NCBI GenBank assembly: GCA_000711775.1
Contig: ARYC01000593.1
Coordinates: 62,001 to 126,000, forward strand
Source of the DNA: Oxytricha trifallax
Taxonomy: Eukaryota; Ciliophora; Spirotrichea; Sporadotrichida; Oxytrichidae
Length of the DNA stretch: 64,000 nt
Reading direction: 5' to 3'
The translations under genes and the position numbers were made by a program. Below the pieces are notes generated by a model. That model saw nothing but the letters and a program-made list of their open reading frames with translations, made no database searches and had not been told where the DNA came from. Shown here one piece after another: positions 10,991 through 23,618 of this stretch; the stretch's first letter is position 1; each line of letters begins with the position of its first letter.

Positions 10991-11844
10991 TGGAGATGGA
11001 CTAACTATTGGTCATAGTTTTATTTATAGAAAAGAATTTTCAAACTATGTCCTAGGTAAAAATCTAATTAAATTTTAATTGAAACATATTAGTAGAAGAT
11101 GAGGACTCCAAAAATATTTCACTTTAATCAAAATTTGCTTTGTTCGGATGAACTGGAAAATTCGATAGTATATTTTCTTTTTAAATAATAAATTTGGTAT
11201 AAAAATAAAAATCTTTTGAAAAATTAATATAAACTTTTTTGTTGTAAATTCTCTATTATAGAGTTTTTAAAGGGTGAGAAAATCTGACTTTATATTTATG
11301 AGCAAGTTTTATCTGTAGGTCATTTAACTTGCAAACTTTCATTTAGACCGATGATTTTGTGAATTTTTATATTCTTTGAACTAACAGAATTATGTCAAAT
11401 CAATTTTTTTCATAATTTAGAATTATATATATTTTATTAAATGAATGACTATATTTTAAATTGTAGTTTATAATATTAACAATGAACTATAATGATTTTG
11501 CTAATTTAATCATAAATAAGAAGATATAAGTCGTAATTTTTTACTTCTTGTGACTGCTGAGCTGATAATGGGAGTGCCTTTGTGTTTAAGGTTCTGTTCC
11601 TTATGAATAAATTGGCTATCAGTTTGTAAATATTAAGACTACAAAATTGAAGAATGTTAATCTCTCTGAAAATCCGAAGCAACACATGAGATATTTTTTT
11701 GTTGTTGTTGTGGGCTTCTTCATATTTTATATGTTAATTTTAATTTTTGTAATGAAAACTATAAAATAGTTTTAACTCTAATATTTGTTTCTATTAAATC
11801 AATAACTTTTATGGAATATTATGTTAATTATCAGAATTTATTGA
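10973..11844 (+). pseudogene. Candidate gene blocks, second with a membrane helix
   Basis: Two open blocks on the plus strand. 10973-11287 is 104 codons to TGA with no clear initiator (TYQQKMRTPKIFHFNQNLL). 11590-11844 is 84 codons, containing SENPKQHMRYFFVVVVGFF and then a strongly hydrophobic run, so one probable transmembrane helix. They may be parts of one gene split by about 300 bp of AT-rich DNA, which in a ciliate germline could be an internally eliminated sequence. The function is unknown. Each block alone could arise by chance. Confidence 0.3.
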
Positions 11845-12448
11845 GAATTAATTAGAATTACTTATTATGAAAAAAGCATACCACGAAATCACGATTTAAA
11901 GAAATCAACATCTAAATGTTATTAATAACAAAATGATATGATATAAAATTATAAATTAAATATTTATTATATTTAAACTGCAATTCTAACTATAAATCAA
12001 CTAAAATATACTCACTAATATATATTTGAGAGAAATTTCATCGATTAAACTTAATTTTTTCGTAAAAAGTCTATATAAATTTAAAACCTCTTGCCCTTCA
12101 CTTAATTATTTTCATTCATAAATTAATATATAATCACTTCTTAATCATTAATATTTATCATAAATAAATTTATAATTAAGATCTTATTGATTTTTCTGAA
12201 TAACAAAAAACTCTAAATTATATAAAAATTAACCTAACTAACTTTTAAGGATTTTAGTTTTTTAATTGTTTCTATTCTTTAATTGCTGCTTGATGATTAG
12301 TTAAACACGTGTCATTAATTTGTTGTAGTTTATCATTATAGCTTTAACTCAGCCATCAATTGTTTTTATTCAAAATTGTACAGGTATCTCTTGAAATATA
12401 ACTTCAATCTCTTATCTTTTGCCTTTATATTATTCTTCTAAATAACAG
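11845..12448. other. AT-rich DNA, no gene seen
   Basis: AT-rich spacer with no repeats seen and no balanced coding block. Confidence 0.4.
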
Positions 12449-12754
12449 ATGAATTTTAATATATTCTTCAATTTACAACTCACTAACAATTTTATATTTT
12501 CTATTCCATTAAAATTATATCTATCTTTTTATACCAGGAACTGCTTCTTAAAAAATATTGTCGCATTTACTATTATGCAGTTTTTAACAAAAAGTCTGTC
12601 AATAAAACCAGAAATTTCATTCCTTGAAACTATTTTTATATTCTTTACAATTCGATCGCACTATTAATTGAAAAAGGGATATTTATGTGTTTACTTAATT
12701 TGCTTGGAAAATTTATACATTCATATACTTTTAATTATTTTAGATAATAGATGA
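12449..12754 (+). CDS. Small hypothetical ORF, hydrophobic
   Basis: ATG 12449 to TGA 12752 gives 101 codons, one of them an in-frame TAA read as Gln. The protein is Phe/Ile/Leu-rich and could have membrane segments, but Phe/Ile/Leu richness is also what random AT-rich DNA yields. No family is recognised and there is no neighbour that would support it. Confidence 0.25.
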
Positions 12755-13500
12755 AATGCTACAATTATTAAAATAGATACAAATTCCATAGTTGACGGTA
12801 GAATTATCTATAATAAAAATCTGTACTGAGATTGCTATTGATTATTGAGGCATCGTACTAGCACATTTAAACTGATGGTATTTGCTGTACATTAAAATTA
12901 TATTGAGATCCTGGTAAATAGTTGAATTATTATTAAATATAAAAATTTAAAGTTATAAAAACAGTTCACTTTTTAATATAAATTTCAAGATTATTACTGT
13001 TTCCAGAATTATCCCATAAATGCATTTCAATACAAAATCCACAATTTACAACCCTTAAAATTTTAAGAATTTTATATATATATATATGTTGGCAAACAAG
13101 TTGTTAATAATCCATAACATACTACTTCATTAGATAAAATCTCATAAGCAATTAAAGTAATTTCTATGAGATTATATTGAAATAAAATTTGCTATTGTCT
13201 GAATTGTGCTTTTAGTAAAACATTTTTCCAGTAACAATAATTTTTTTTGTAAACTTTATTGACCACGTCTAGAATATAATTAGGACATAAGCAATTTTAG
13301 TACGATTACTTTTCATTAATAAAATGCCATATGAGCAGTTATAGTATAAAATGGGATTTTATTTTAGTAGAATCGGACATCTGCTTATCTATAACTATAT
13401 TTTTTGTGGTTTGCAGGTTCAATTAATTTTTTTATTTATATATATTGTAATTATCAATATCCCAATCTGTTAGTATATTCCATATAAAACACCATTAATA
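12755..13500. other. AT-rich DNA, no gene seen
   Basis: AT-rich, with a short (TA)n run near 13075-13088. Nothing else stands out. Confidence 0.4.
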
Positions 13501-14920
13501 CTTGCAGAAGCTCAAAACAAAAAACTAACAGCTATATTCTTTGATCTTGATTATACTAATCCATCAATGGTTAATAAGAGGGAGGTGTCAATAAATCTAG
13601 ATCTCCTCCTGATACATCAGTCCAACTAACTTTTGGAATTATTACAACCTAAACTTAGTGTTAATCCATTTCCTTAATTAGGGACACTTACTTATTACCT
13701 TTGATGCATAACTCTTAAATAAAATTTTCTTATATTTTTATTAATATTAGATTTGCATATGTTTCTGCAGCTGAGACATCTTTCATAAAGTATCCCTTTA
13801 AATCAGGTGCATTTATGCATCATATTAAAGCAAACAAATGATGATAAATAGTATTTGAGAAAGATTGACCATTATTAAAAGCAATCTGATGTAATATTTA
13901 AATTATATTTAATAATAATTATAGAACTAAATAGAAAAATAATGTGAAAAATAGTAAAGTAAAGTAAAGTGTAATGAGAAATTAATGATCACGATATTAT
14001 AATTTATTTTTAAATATATCTTTAAACATGGTAGAGAGGTTGCTGGGTTAAGGTAACTTCTTGGCTACCCCCAGATGTGAAAAATAAATAAGCTTCTAGC
14101 ATATTATTTAATTAATAGCTGCTTTGCTAATAAGGATGCAGCTAGATTTAATATTTATTTGAGCTCATATTTACAGAAGTAAAAGTAGGAGAAATGAGGC
14201 AATAGAATCATGTGTGAAAGTTGGAGCTAGTTTGGAATGTAATGGGCATTGAGAGGTACTTTAAAAACAAATTTATTTTCATATATTTGAGCAGTTGGAG
14301 CTAAGTAATCAGTTTAGATTTAATTAAATTTATAATTTGGTAAAGAGACTTATTTTTTGTAAAATAAGCTATTTAAGACGTATCTGATAGCAGCTATCCA
14401 CTTATAATTAATAAACAGGGAACCTATGAAATTGATAAGAATTTAATTATGCTGCTGCAGTTCAAAAATATTCACATTTACATGAATTTTTTCAATATAA
14501 TCTTCACATTTTAAAGAAATTACTAAATAAAAATTGATAACAGGTGTATTTCAAATAGTTGCTCTTCCATACATGTTAAAACTGGAAAAATTAAGTAACA
14601 TCAAAGCTGATATTGTGGTTTTTTCTGTTGCCTAATATATTTGAATCTGATTAGGGATATTATTAAATTTAAAAGATACCTGATCATCATCAACTCAATA
14701 TATAATATATTTTTATGGTTATACTTAATATTTTAGAATGATCAATTACTGTAAGTTTAGAATTTGATCAAGAATTATTAAATACCTTAGTATCTTTAAG
14801 ACAGGAGTATCTAAGTTGCTGACTTATATTAGATAAATAAATAATATCAAGGATGTTAACATTTAAGCCTTTACCGACCATAATATATACTATTCAATTT
14901 TTTAATACTCCGTTAATATT
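13501..14920 (+). pseudogene. Candidate broken gene, several short coding blocks
   Basis: A series of plus-strand blocks with good amino-acid balance: 13501-13704 (KLTAIFFDLDYTNPSMVNKR), 13746-13841 (FAYVSAAETSFIKYPFKSGA), 14540-14644 (VFQIVALPYMLKLEKLSNIK), then overlapping frames to about 14822 (SLEFDQELLNTLVSLRQEYL). AT-rich gaps separate them. The order and strand are consistent with one gene, either decayed or interrupted by eliminated segments. No domain is recognised. Confidence 0.3.
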
Positions 14921-15360
14921 TGGTTAGTATTTTATCCATTGATTGTTTATTCGTGTTATACTTTATTAGAGGAAATAACAATCACCATAAAATTCTACCT
15001 AATATTTTTGTAAAGTATCTTACAATATAAAATTTTGTTAAATAACAAATAATAACGATAAAAATATGGAATCATTAATTACTTAATGATTTTAGACTAA
15101 TCCGTTGCTTTATTAATAAACTTGTGTCAAAAGAGAATAATCTGTATTTAGCATGTAACATCTTTATCTTATGTTATTGAAACATTAAATATAAATTTTT
15201 AAAAATATACATTAAAAACGATTGAACTAGTAAAATTGAAAGCTGTATTTTGTCTAAAGTTCTGTTAAATATCTGATGTTAGGCATTATTTTTTTAAAAA
15301 AACAGGCAACATATAAACAATATTAACTTATTATTGTTAAATAAGAAATTTAATTGCTAG

Positions 15361-15920
15361 GGGAGGTACTAATCTCACTTAGGACCTTTTAATAGAGCTT
15401 TCTACTACACTAATGCCTACTGAGGGTAAGTAGGGGGTTGCTGGGGGCTACGCTTGAGAGGCTAGTTAGCGTGGTTCAATCTGTCAGCTACTACAATCCT
15501 TGAGTGGGCTGGACACAATGATTTCCCTGCATAGATGAGCTTACCTGGCTTGAGTTCAGCTTCCTTGGTAATAGGGATCAGGATGGAGGTACGCTCTGCC
15601 TTAAAAAGTGAGAAGACAAAAAATCATTGAAGCAAACGATAATGATTTTCCCACATCTGGTAAGGGTGCTGAAGGAACCAAAGCGAAAGGACAGGGATTA
15701 CGTTTCCCAGCAGAGTTAGGACCGGTAAGCGTTTTTCTCAATTCCCTCTCACCGAATCGAGTCCTGCGAGCTCTGTTTTCAGGTTTTTCTCTGGTCAAAA
15801 TCTTGATTCTGGGGGGATACTAGGCGAAAGCAGAAGTGGTTTTTTCGGAGTTATCTACTTTATGACTGCCACCTCATGGATTCACCGCGTCAACTCACTC
15901 ATACACGTCTTCGACACGAC
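15361..15920. other. GC-rich island of unknown origin
   Basis: By eye roughly half G+C, against about a quarter around it. The plus frame 15608-15865 is open for 85 codons from a GTG to TGA (KKI-free core: SGKGAEGTKAKGQGLRFPAE), a second plus frame is open for over 70 codons, and the minus strand is open across the same stretch, so the true frame is not settled. No rRNA, tRNA or protein family is recognised. In a hypotrich germline such an island could be a macronuclear-destined segment. Capture of foreign DNA is the alternative. Confidence 0.45.
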
Positions 15921-17810
15921 TAAGATTGATGGTTTATTTTAGTATTAACTAGTGAATGATAAATTTATTTGATTTTAAAAATTAAATACAATTATAACTT
16001 ATTAAAATATTGTGTTTTAGAGAGTTTAACATTCATTATAATGTCAAATCTTATAATTAGTTGTTGAGTTAATCTTAGAATATAATTAAATATAAAAAGT
16101 TTCCATATATGTTGTTGAAGTTACACTGACAAAAGTTGCGAAAAAAGCGATATTTGTAATTAAAAACTATTTCAATTTTACTAATTTGTGGCTAGAATTA
16201 ATTTATTCCTTTTTCATCATTGATTTTATAGTTTAATGTATATTTTTTTACTTTAGCTTTCAGTTTATAAACATATCACTCAATATTTGCTTAAGAAAGA
16301 GCAAGATCACTAATTAACCTTATTTAGACTTGATTAGTTGCGTATCTGTCTTTTACTTTTCCTTGCTTCTTTATATATTGTTGAGTTTATACTCGATGGC
16401 GCTACAATTTTGTTAATAACTGATTTAAAATTACTATCAACTTCATTTAAACTAATTTATTTACACCTATTTGCACAAATTATAAGTTGTAGTTAATAGT
16501 TGAATGCCTGAATAGGTTATGAAGCAAGACTTTTGCCAATCTGTACAAATATATCATGAATAGAATGCTTCAATTAGTGTCATTCTAATCTGACCAGTTA
16601 TTAATTTTACGATTTCATCTATATTTAAGCTATATCTATAATATTTTAATCGATTTTTTAATGGTTTTGTTAATATATGAATGCCATAAAATTATGACTA
16701 CAAAAAATTATAATTAATTTAAAAGAATTATAATTAGATGTATTCACTATTATTTAAATATAAATATCTCTGCCTAAATAATTAGGATTAACTAATGAAT
16801 TTCAAAACTATTTTATTTTTATATGTTAAACCATAATCAAAGGAGCGATAAACTTTTAAAATTTAATTCTCAATCAAGTATTATGATAGATTATTATAAA
16901 GAATGTCTGTCTTGCTTATCAGTTCTTTTCATTTAATCCACTTTTTTCAACTTTTTATTTTAAAAGTTCCTTTAGAAATGTTTAATCAATAGTTTCATGT
17001 CTTAAATCACCTATTTGGGGTTTATAACCATCCCAATAATGCATTTTATTCAGCTTATACATCAAGATGACTGAAATGAATCCCAGTAAAATAAGTAATA
17101 AAAGGTTTTGGTGATTAATTGATAACTATTCGGCTTTTAATTCTTATTAATTTATTCTTAAATTTGAGTTATTATTCTCAGCTCTATTATAATCATGTTC
17201 TATTTTATAATATGTTAATTACTATAAAAACTATATCTTATTAATAACAATAGCACTATGTCACAGCATCTGTTGATTAATCATATATAAGATCAATAAT
17301 AAATTTATATTATATTTTTAATATATTATCAATATCTCACTAAAATACTAATGTTCGCCTTGAAATAATTATGATGAGCTTTATGAACCTATTATTTCTC
17401 TATTAAACCCTAAAGCAAACAATAATTCATCGTCAACAAACGCATCTCTGAAAGGTTTAGATAACAAATAATTCAATTATAAAATCATTTTTCCATTATA
17501 TTTTATTTTGAAAAATGGAAAGTATCCATAGCTTAACCTTACGTAATCATTTATCTAGAATAATACTATAATAATGGAATTAAAATGCACTCTTTGAAAT
17601 GCTATTTAATAATAATTGTATTTGCAAAAAGAAATTTGTTAATACAGAAAAAAATTATAGAGAAAAGAGAAGATTAGCAAAAGTAGAAACTAAAACATTT
17701 TGAAGTTTTCCCCTTTTATTGTACTTTAACCAACGTTTTAACAATCATATATTTTACTTAACTCAAAATTATACAGTCAAATATTAATGCAATCCGAGAC
17801 TCTTGTTAAT
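15921..17810. other. AT-rich DNA, no gene seen
   Basis: Long AT-rich stretch without balanced coding blocks, inverted ends or tandem repeats that I can see. Confidence 0.4.
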
Positions 17811-17830
17811 TATATTTTCCATATAAATAA
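17811..17830 (+). repeat. 20-bp direct repeat, left copy
   Basis: TATATTTTCCATATAAATAA, identical to 19782-19801. The pair flanks the Gln-rich ORF series and looks like a target-site duplication. Confidence 0.7.
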
Positions 17831-19781
17831 GTTTAAGTTTAAGTTAAGGTAAATAATAGTGCAGGTGAGCTAAGGCTCCACACTCTTAACATACATTCAT
17901 AAAATGGTTTATATCGTTCACAATAATAATAATTATTCAAACATTCAATATGTTTCCACCAGTCTTGTTTGGTGGTTCATCTTCTTTTTCTTCTCTTCTT
18001 TTTGTGACATCTTGTCACTCTGATTTGAAAATTCTATCTCTATGCTTTATTCTGGCGCTAATTTTAGCTTTTATCCTCCTTTTTCATGGAGTACTTTGTT
18101 CAGCATCACTCTGTTATTGAGACAGTCGATTATGTCAATAACACTAATTTTTGTATCCTTGACCATTTTTGTTATCATTTCATTAAGGTTTTCAACAGTG
18201 ATAACTTTATACCGTTGTATAATCCCTAAGATCTTCGCTGTTGTGTGAAGATCATTAATTACATACGTTGTGTGTGGGTCGGATTACTTGTTCTCTCTGA
18301 TTCTTTTCTTTTTGGGTCTTTTTTTACTATTGATTTATGGTATAATGTAACTATCATCCAATTTTGCATAAGGCTTAGGTCTTTTATCCTTGTCTTTTGA
18401 TGGACTACTGCTTTTAGTTAGTTCTCCAAACTTCATAACTTTGTAAAATTGTCTTTCACTCTTTACTGACTCTTCCTTCTGGACTCTTTTTGGTCTTTAT
18501 CTTTCTGGTTCTTGATCTTCATCCACTTTTTGCATTAGCTTTTATTCAAGTTCAGTTTTTTAAATTCTGAGAATGGCTTTGCTTCAAGAATTGCCCTTTT
18601 GTATACATTGGGCTCTATTTATGCTTCTTGTATGGATGTATTCATATGTTTCACATCTTCCATGTGTACTACTGAGTGTTCTATGGCATCATGTAGTGTT
18701 TGTTCTGTTATCACTACCTCATGTACAATGGTTTTAATATCATCTACCTTATAGGGTGGTTGAACTACTGTAGCTACAGGTTATGTGAGATCGTCTATTT
18801 ACTATTAGATCTCCTGAACAATCATTTTCTCTTTCTCTTCTTCCTCCTATATTGCTATTTGGGGAAGTGGTTCCTATACTAGTGTATTATTTTAACTTTC
18901 AGACTTAACTTATGATTTATACTCTGTAGAAATCACTGAATCTAAAATTTAATTTTCTTTGCCTCTGTAGGGACTTACATAATTGCCTAAGTGCGACTTC
19001 GAGTTACTTTATTTTGTTTAAGTTCAATAGTTTTAATAATTTATTATTTTAATAATTATTTCTATTAATCTAACCGTTAGCTTTCTTAAACGGTTACTTT
19101 TCTTATCTTTGTAGCTAGTTTATCATAGGAATGTGTAATAGTATCGATTAGACATCTTCGTTAGATGCTTCGTCTATTCCTCTTTGAACTGGACTTGCAA
19201 CTGATGCAGTCGATTGTTCTTCAAGCTTTTGTTTCACGACAACTAGCGTTTTCCCAGTGGTGTTTTACTTGGGTTGTTTGACCTCTTCCATCATTTGTGT
19301 TTGATGTTTCTTTTCAACTTTGTTAGTTTCTACCATTTTCTAATCACTTTCTCGTGATATTTCTTTATGTGGCACCCTTAGTTAATCTCGTTAGTTTTGA
19401 TTCTATGAGTTTATCTATTGAGTTTAAACCTTATTTGGTAGAGTTACTTAGTGGCTCATAACTTACAGATCAATTGTTAGAGCTTTGTTTGGTGATTATG
19501 ATTCGAGGTTTCCATATTTTAAAAAAGATGCTGTTAGCAAATTGCTGTAGTAGTCTAGCTACTATGGCAGTGTCGTTTTTCATGACTCCTTTAACAAAGT
19601 CCTCTTGTACTTCATGTTCAAATCCTTCTGACATTAGTGTGTCGAAGATCATATCTTCTTTCTACACTGTACTCATCTCTATCCCTTGATCTAGGATGTT
19701 TTGGATGTAATCATTTTATAATTTTATAAAGTTAGTGGTTTTCGTGATATGTTCCATCTATTAACTTTTCAATTGATTATT
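17831..19781 (-). mobile_element. Insertion with Gln-rich ORFs between 20-bp direct repeats
   Basis: A 1.95-kb segment lies exactly between two identical 20-bp repeats. Its coding strand is minus. The end downstream of the ORFs (about 17831-17850) is a short repeated tract, CTTAAACTTAAAC read on the minus strand. A long target duplication plus a simple-sequence 3' end fits a retroposed insertion, for example a LINE-type element carrying only an ORF1-like protein. No reverse transcriptase is seen inside. Alternatively the repeats could be large pointer sequences bounding a germline segment. Confidence 0.5.
17945..19757 (-). pseudogene. Long Gln/Glu-rich ORF series, unknown function
   Basis: Four consecutive open blocks on the minus strand add up to nearly 600 codons. 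They are 19757-19470 (ATG to TGA; DTLMSEGFEHEVQEDFVKGV), then to TGA 18899 (Gln-rich; TLVVVKQKLEEQSTASVASP), then to TGA 18433 (TVVQPPYKVDDIKTIVHEVV), then ATG 18436 to TGA 17945 (163 codons; basic patch SKKRPKKKRIREN). The last two overlap as ATGA. In-frame TAA/TAG are very frequent, the clearest case in the window for their use as Gln. Predicted coiled coil and a basic segment suggest a nucleic-acid-binding or structural protein. Three frame changes are needed. No family is recognised. Confidence 0.5.
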
Positions 19782-19801
19782 TATATTTTCCATATAAATA
19801 A
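19782..19801 (+). repeat. 20-bp direct repeat, right copy
   Basis: Identical to 17811-17830. It is followed by TTAACTTAT, which does not continue the identity, so the match is exactly 20 bp. Confidence 0.7.
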
Positions 19802-20318
19802 TTAACTTATTATCAACTTATATAAGCTCGGGACAGTTATAGTTATACCAAAACCGCAAATCTTTAATTATCATATTTTAAACTTCTAAAATATTGTGAT
19901 AAATAGACGATTGCAAAATAAAATAAAAGCAAATAAGCTATACATATTAATTTAAATCACTTTCTACATTTTTAATATATTGATTCTTTTAAATATATTT
20001 TTCTCTTTAATATAATGTAATTTATGGTAACAATATATGTACAATGACTCATATTGTATTTTTAATACTTAATTAATGTAAAGCTTCCATTGTCCTCTTA
20101 CTCAATCGAAATTTTTAAATAAAAAATCGACTAAAACACTTTCTAAGAGAGGCCCTCTAAATATTCATTAATGGTTCTCAATATTCATTAATAGTATTCT
20201 CTAAAACATTTTAAAACTCTAGAAAAGAAACTAATCGAACTACAGTTGCCGTAATTCCCAGCTTAATCTTATAATTACTTGATTTTTTTCAGAATTGTTA
20301 TTTAATTCTTAAACAGAA

Positions 20319-20576
20319 ATGAAAACTAGGATCGGACAAGGATACCACTCGATTCTTCTTTCGAAAATGATGGAGGTAGAGTTTTCAGGAGCTGAGATAG
20401 GCAATCATCTTTGTTTTAAATTCTGCTCTTCGCTATTTTCTAAGGCTCCTTTTTCAAGTTATTTCTTAGGCGTCTTGTGCTATAACTAATGCTGTCTTTT
20501 CATGATTCGTCGATTTTCTCTTATTTTAATTCTAATACCTCTTAGATATCATGAAGTTTCTTTCATAATTTTATGA
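20319..20576 (+). CDS. Small hypothetical ORF
   Basis: ATG 20319 to TGA 20574, 85 codons, in a patch with more G and C than its flanks. It begins MKTRIGQGYHSILLSKMMEV, has a Cys-rich middle and a hydrophobic C-terminal half that could span a membrane. Only one TAA serves as Gln. No family is recognised. The opening RIGQGY recalls the start of IspF-type synthases, but nothing after it fits. It may form one gene with the blocks at 20844-23030. Confidence 0.35.
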
Positions 20577-20843
20577 TCAAACTTTCGACTAATATATACT
20601 ACTTTCCATTAGACAGGCCTGTCCCCAACTATCGATAAAATAAATTAAAAATAGGTAAAATTTAAAAGCTCTAATATAATAAAAATCTTGCTTAAATACT
20701 ACTCTAATAAATTTGATACTTACGCAATTTAAATTAAATGTTAAATATATATTTGCATTAAATATTTTGAATAAAAATAGTCTTCAATAATTGTTATAGG
20801 ATAGAAAACTGCGATAAATAACTTACAATATAAATCATTTTAT

Positions 20844-21430
20844 TTGTCATTTACCATCCTGAGCTTGATTGTTACTTTATAGCGATTCCTCTACTCTTAC
20901 AAGCACTATCTCATTTAGCTACATTTTATTTAAGTAAATATTGTCAGCTGAACTCGATTTGATGATGCTTGTTGTGATATTTCACACTAATAATTGCCTA
21001 ACACCACAGATTTAAGATTTACAAGATAGCAATATGCACCTGCTAGTATTGATTGAAACTTTCTCAACTTTAGCCCCCCTGGTCTTATAAATCTAATTAC
21101 AGGATTTCTTAAATTTCAAGATAAAAATCTGCATGATATTAGTTAAAAAAATTAGTTTCTGTAGCAACGTACCATTGGACAAAGTATCAATTCAATTAAT
21201 ACTTTGGACTCTTTTAATAGTATTGATTCGAACAGTTATTGTGAGATTTTAATCTTATTGGTATCATCTAGCACTTGACTTTAATTGTTGTATTATTTCT
21301 AAATCAAAAAAATTCACTCGTGATCAAATGTAGTCTTTGTAGGTTTTTTGGGATTTAAAAAGATTTTCTGCAATTTTATTATTTAATGATTAAGTATTTA
21401 ACTTCTAAGGTAAGCTCTTTCTAGTGATAT
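20844..21430 (+). pseudogene. Candidate gene blocks, unknown
   Basis: Plus-strand blocks: one from about 20851 (HPELDCYFIAIPLLLQALSH), one with FDDACCDISHQQLPNTTDL, and a long frame of about 140 codons from about 21050 to a TGA near 21430 (ETFSTLAPLVL; FQSYWYHLALDFNCCIIS). The amino-acid balance is better than for random AT-rich DNA. Two frame changes are needed. The function is unknown. Confidence 0.3.
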
Positions 21431-21834
21431 ATCTTATGTGATATAATTTTAGACTCAAATATAATTAATAAATACTAAATCTTTTTCTTTTAATTTATTA
21501 GGTTTTAATTGCAAGAAGATCATAATATATTTTTAGTTATTATTAAACAGACTTATTCTATATTAGAGTTTCGCAATTTTAACAATTCTAATGTATTTTT
21601 TAGACATTTTGGCAGTTTTAAAGTTTAAAGAGACTTATTGGTATTAAATTATTCTTAGTAGTTATAAAGTACAGAACTTTATAATATTACTATACTTTTT
21701 GGCATTAAATTTTTATCGGAAAAAAATAAATCATAAAGAGTATAAATATTAAAAGCTCATTTATCTCACAATACAAAGAGGACCAATCGTGAATAGCAAA
21801 AACTGTATTTTTAAAAAAAAAAACAAAAGTCTCC

Positions 21835-22029
21835 ATGCAAGATAGCTATTGCCAGAGTGAAAGGGAGTGGAAAATATTCAGTACTTGCAGGGTTATAAAA
21901 AATCAAAGAGAAATTTGCGAAATTAATTTTCGTAATGGATTTACCGTAAATGCATTATATGTTGATGTCTCAAACTACTTCTTTACATATTCTGACAGTT
22001 ATCGTATGCTTGCGATCAATTAATTGTGA
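21835..22029 (+). CDS. Small hypothetical ORF
   Basis: ATG 21835 to TGA 22027, 64 codons, opening 42 bases after an in-frame TGA. Contains QSEREWKIFSTCRVIKNQRE and YVDVSNYFFTYSDSYRML. The composition is well balanced, with two Cys and several Arg, unlike its flanks. No family is recognised. The next block, at 22641, lies on the same strand and may belong to the same gene. Confidence 0.4.
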
Positions 22030-22640
22030 TGAAATATATCTAGTGAAAGAATAACTTCATGAACTTTATTATTTAGGATTCAATTTCAAAGGAGATTTAT
22101 GGACCACTCACTCAATTGATAGCTTGGATTATAAATAATAAGTTTAAAATATATTATTTTTACTTAAGTACTGATGGAATATAATGACTGGATGTATAAA
22201 AATATAAATAATAATGATATATTATAGATTGACAATCAATTTTTAATTAATTTTAATGATAATTTAATAATAAAAGATATTAAAATAATTGATTAATATT
22301 TGAATCAAATTTAACTATAAACTTAATCGATAAATGATTGTACTTTTATGTAATCATTAAATCAGTTAATAATGCCAATATCAAAAAGCTTTTCCATGAA
22401 TTGTGAATCTAATATATCTATAAACATTATCTGTTTCTCAAAATAGAATAGGTCTATTAATTTGAGTTATTGTAAATAAACCTATACTTTAAGCTATTTT
22501 TATAGTTTATATTATGTTTAATAAACATTAAATTTTGAATTATTAGCTGTAATTTAATATATTAATCTAACCATGAATTTTTATTCATAAATATTATATA
22601 TGCAATTAAAAGAAAAAAACTAATATGGGAATTAATCAGT

Positions 22641-23030
22641 TAATGTCTGACATCGTATTTGAAAATTCAATATTTTATACAAAAAAATGATTTAAATATC
22701 ATTAAGAAAAATGCCTTTGAGCCAGATGGCACTATAGAAGTCTATTGTCCCCAAGGGGAGCATTTACTGAATCTTGCAAAATATGAATTTTGCAAGAGAT
22801 ATACTGTTAAAACAGATGTGGCAAGCGATTATGTACAATTTATAAATGTAAATGCATGGTAAGATATACACAATATTTTATATTAAGATTGGGAACATGT
22901 TAAACTAACTTTAGAAGATAGACCTTAACCTGTTTAATCTTATGCATTTTAAAAGCATTTAAAGAGAGATAAGTAGATATTGATAAGAACGAATGTGATC
23001 TTAATAATTAGTTTGAGCAGTTTCTAATGA
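22641..23030 (+). CDS. Coding segment without initiator, possible Cys-containing domain
   Basis: One frame stays open from at least 22641 to TGA 23028, about 130 codons, with four to six TAA/TAG as Gln. The core reads PDGTIEVYCPQGEHLLNLAK followed by YEFCKRYTVKTDVASDYVQF. The VYCPQGEHLL..A.Y arrangement recalls the start of SUEL-type (galactose/rhamnose-binding) lectin domains, where a CPxG precedes a Tyr-containing strand, but too little is present to be sure. There is no ATG in frame, so it reads like an exon or a germline gene segment rather than a whole gene. Confidence 0.45.
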
Positions 23031-23618
23031 TCTAGTATAGATTCCGAGAATTTAACATATGATAATTGATCTCAATTATAATAATAATTGTGTTAATTGT
23101 GGTAATTAATCTCTAAAATAATAGATGAAAATTTAGAAATAAAACTAATAGACGAGTGAGTTAAAATAGTCAAAAGATTATGATAATTTTCTGTTGTTTC
23201 TACTGGTACTTCTTTGTCAAGCAGGGCATGTTAATATTTAATTAGTAATCTAACTGATAGTTTGTTATAGGCTAATGTAGGCGTAAAATTTAATGAATTT
23301 ATTTTTGCTATATAGAATCCGAATAACTAAAATTAATAAAATATATATGGGATCTTTTTCTGATGGTATTTAAACTTTGATTGGGTTAATTGGACAAAAA
23401 TATTGTATATTTATAGTTCTTCTTTAATCAATAAGATAAAATTCAAATATTAACGAATTATAAGTGACTAATTATTATACTAATATCACTTATACATATT
23501 TCTTAGACTTATTAATACACTAATTTATTAACTTAGCTTCTAGAAAGCATCAATTAAATTTATAAAATTCTTGAATGCTGAAATAACACGCTTTATATAG
23601 TCCAAGTTACATATGTAT

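Noticed and set aside
20319-20400. RIGQGY start resembling IspF (MECDP synthase)
   Set aside because: The family's metal-binding and following motifs are absent.
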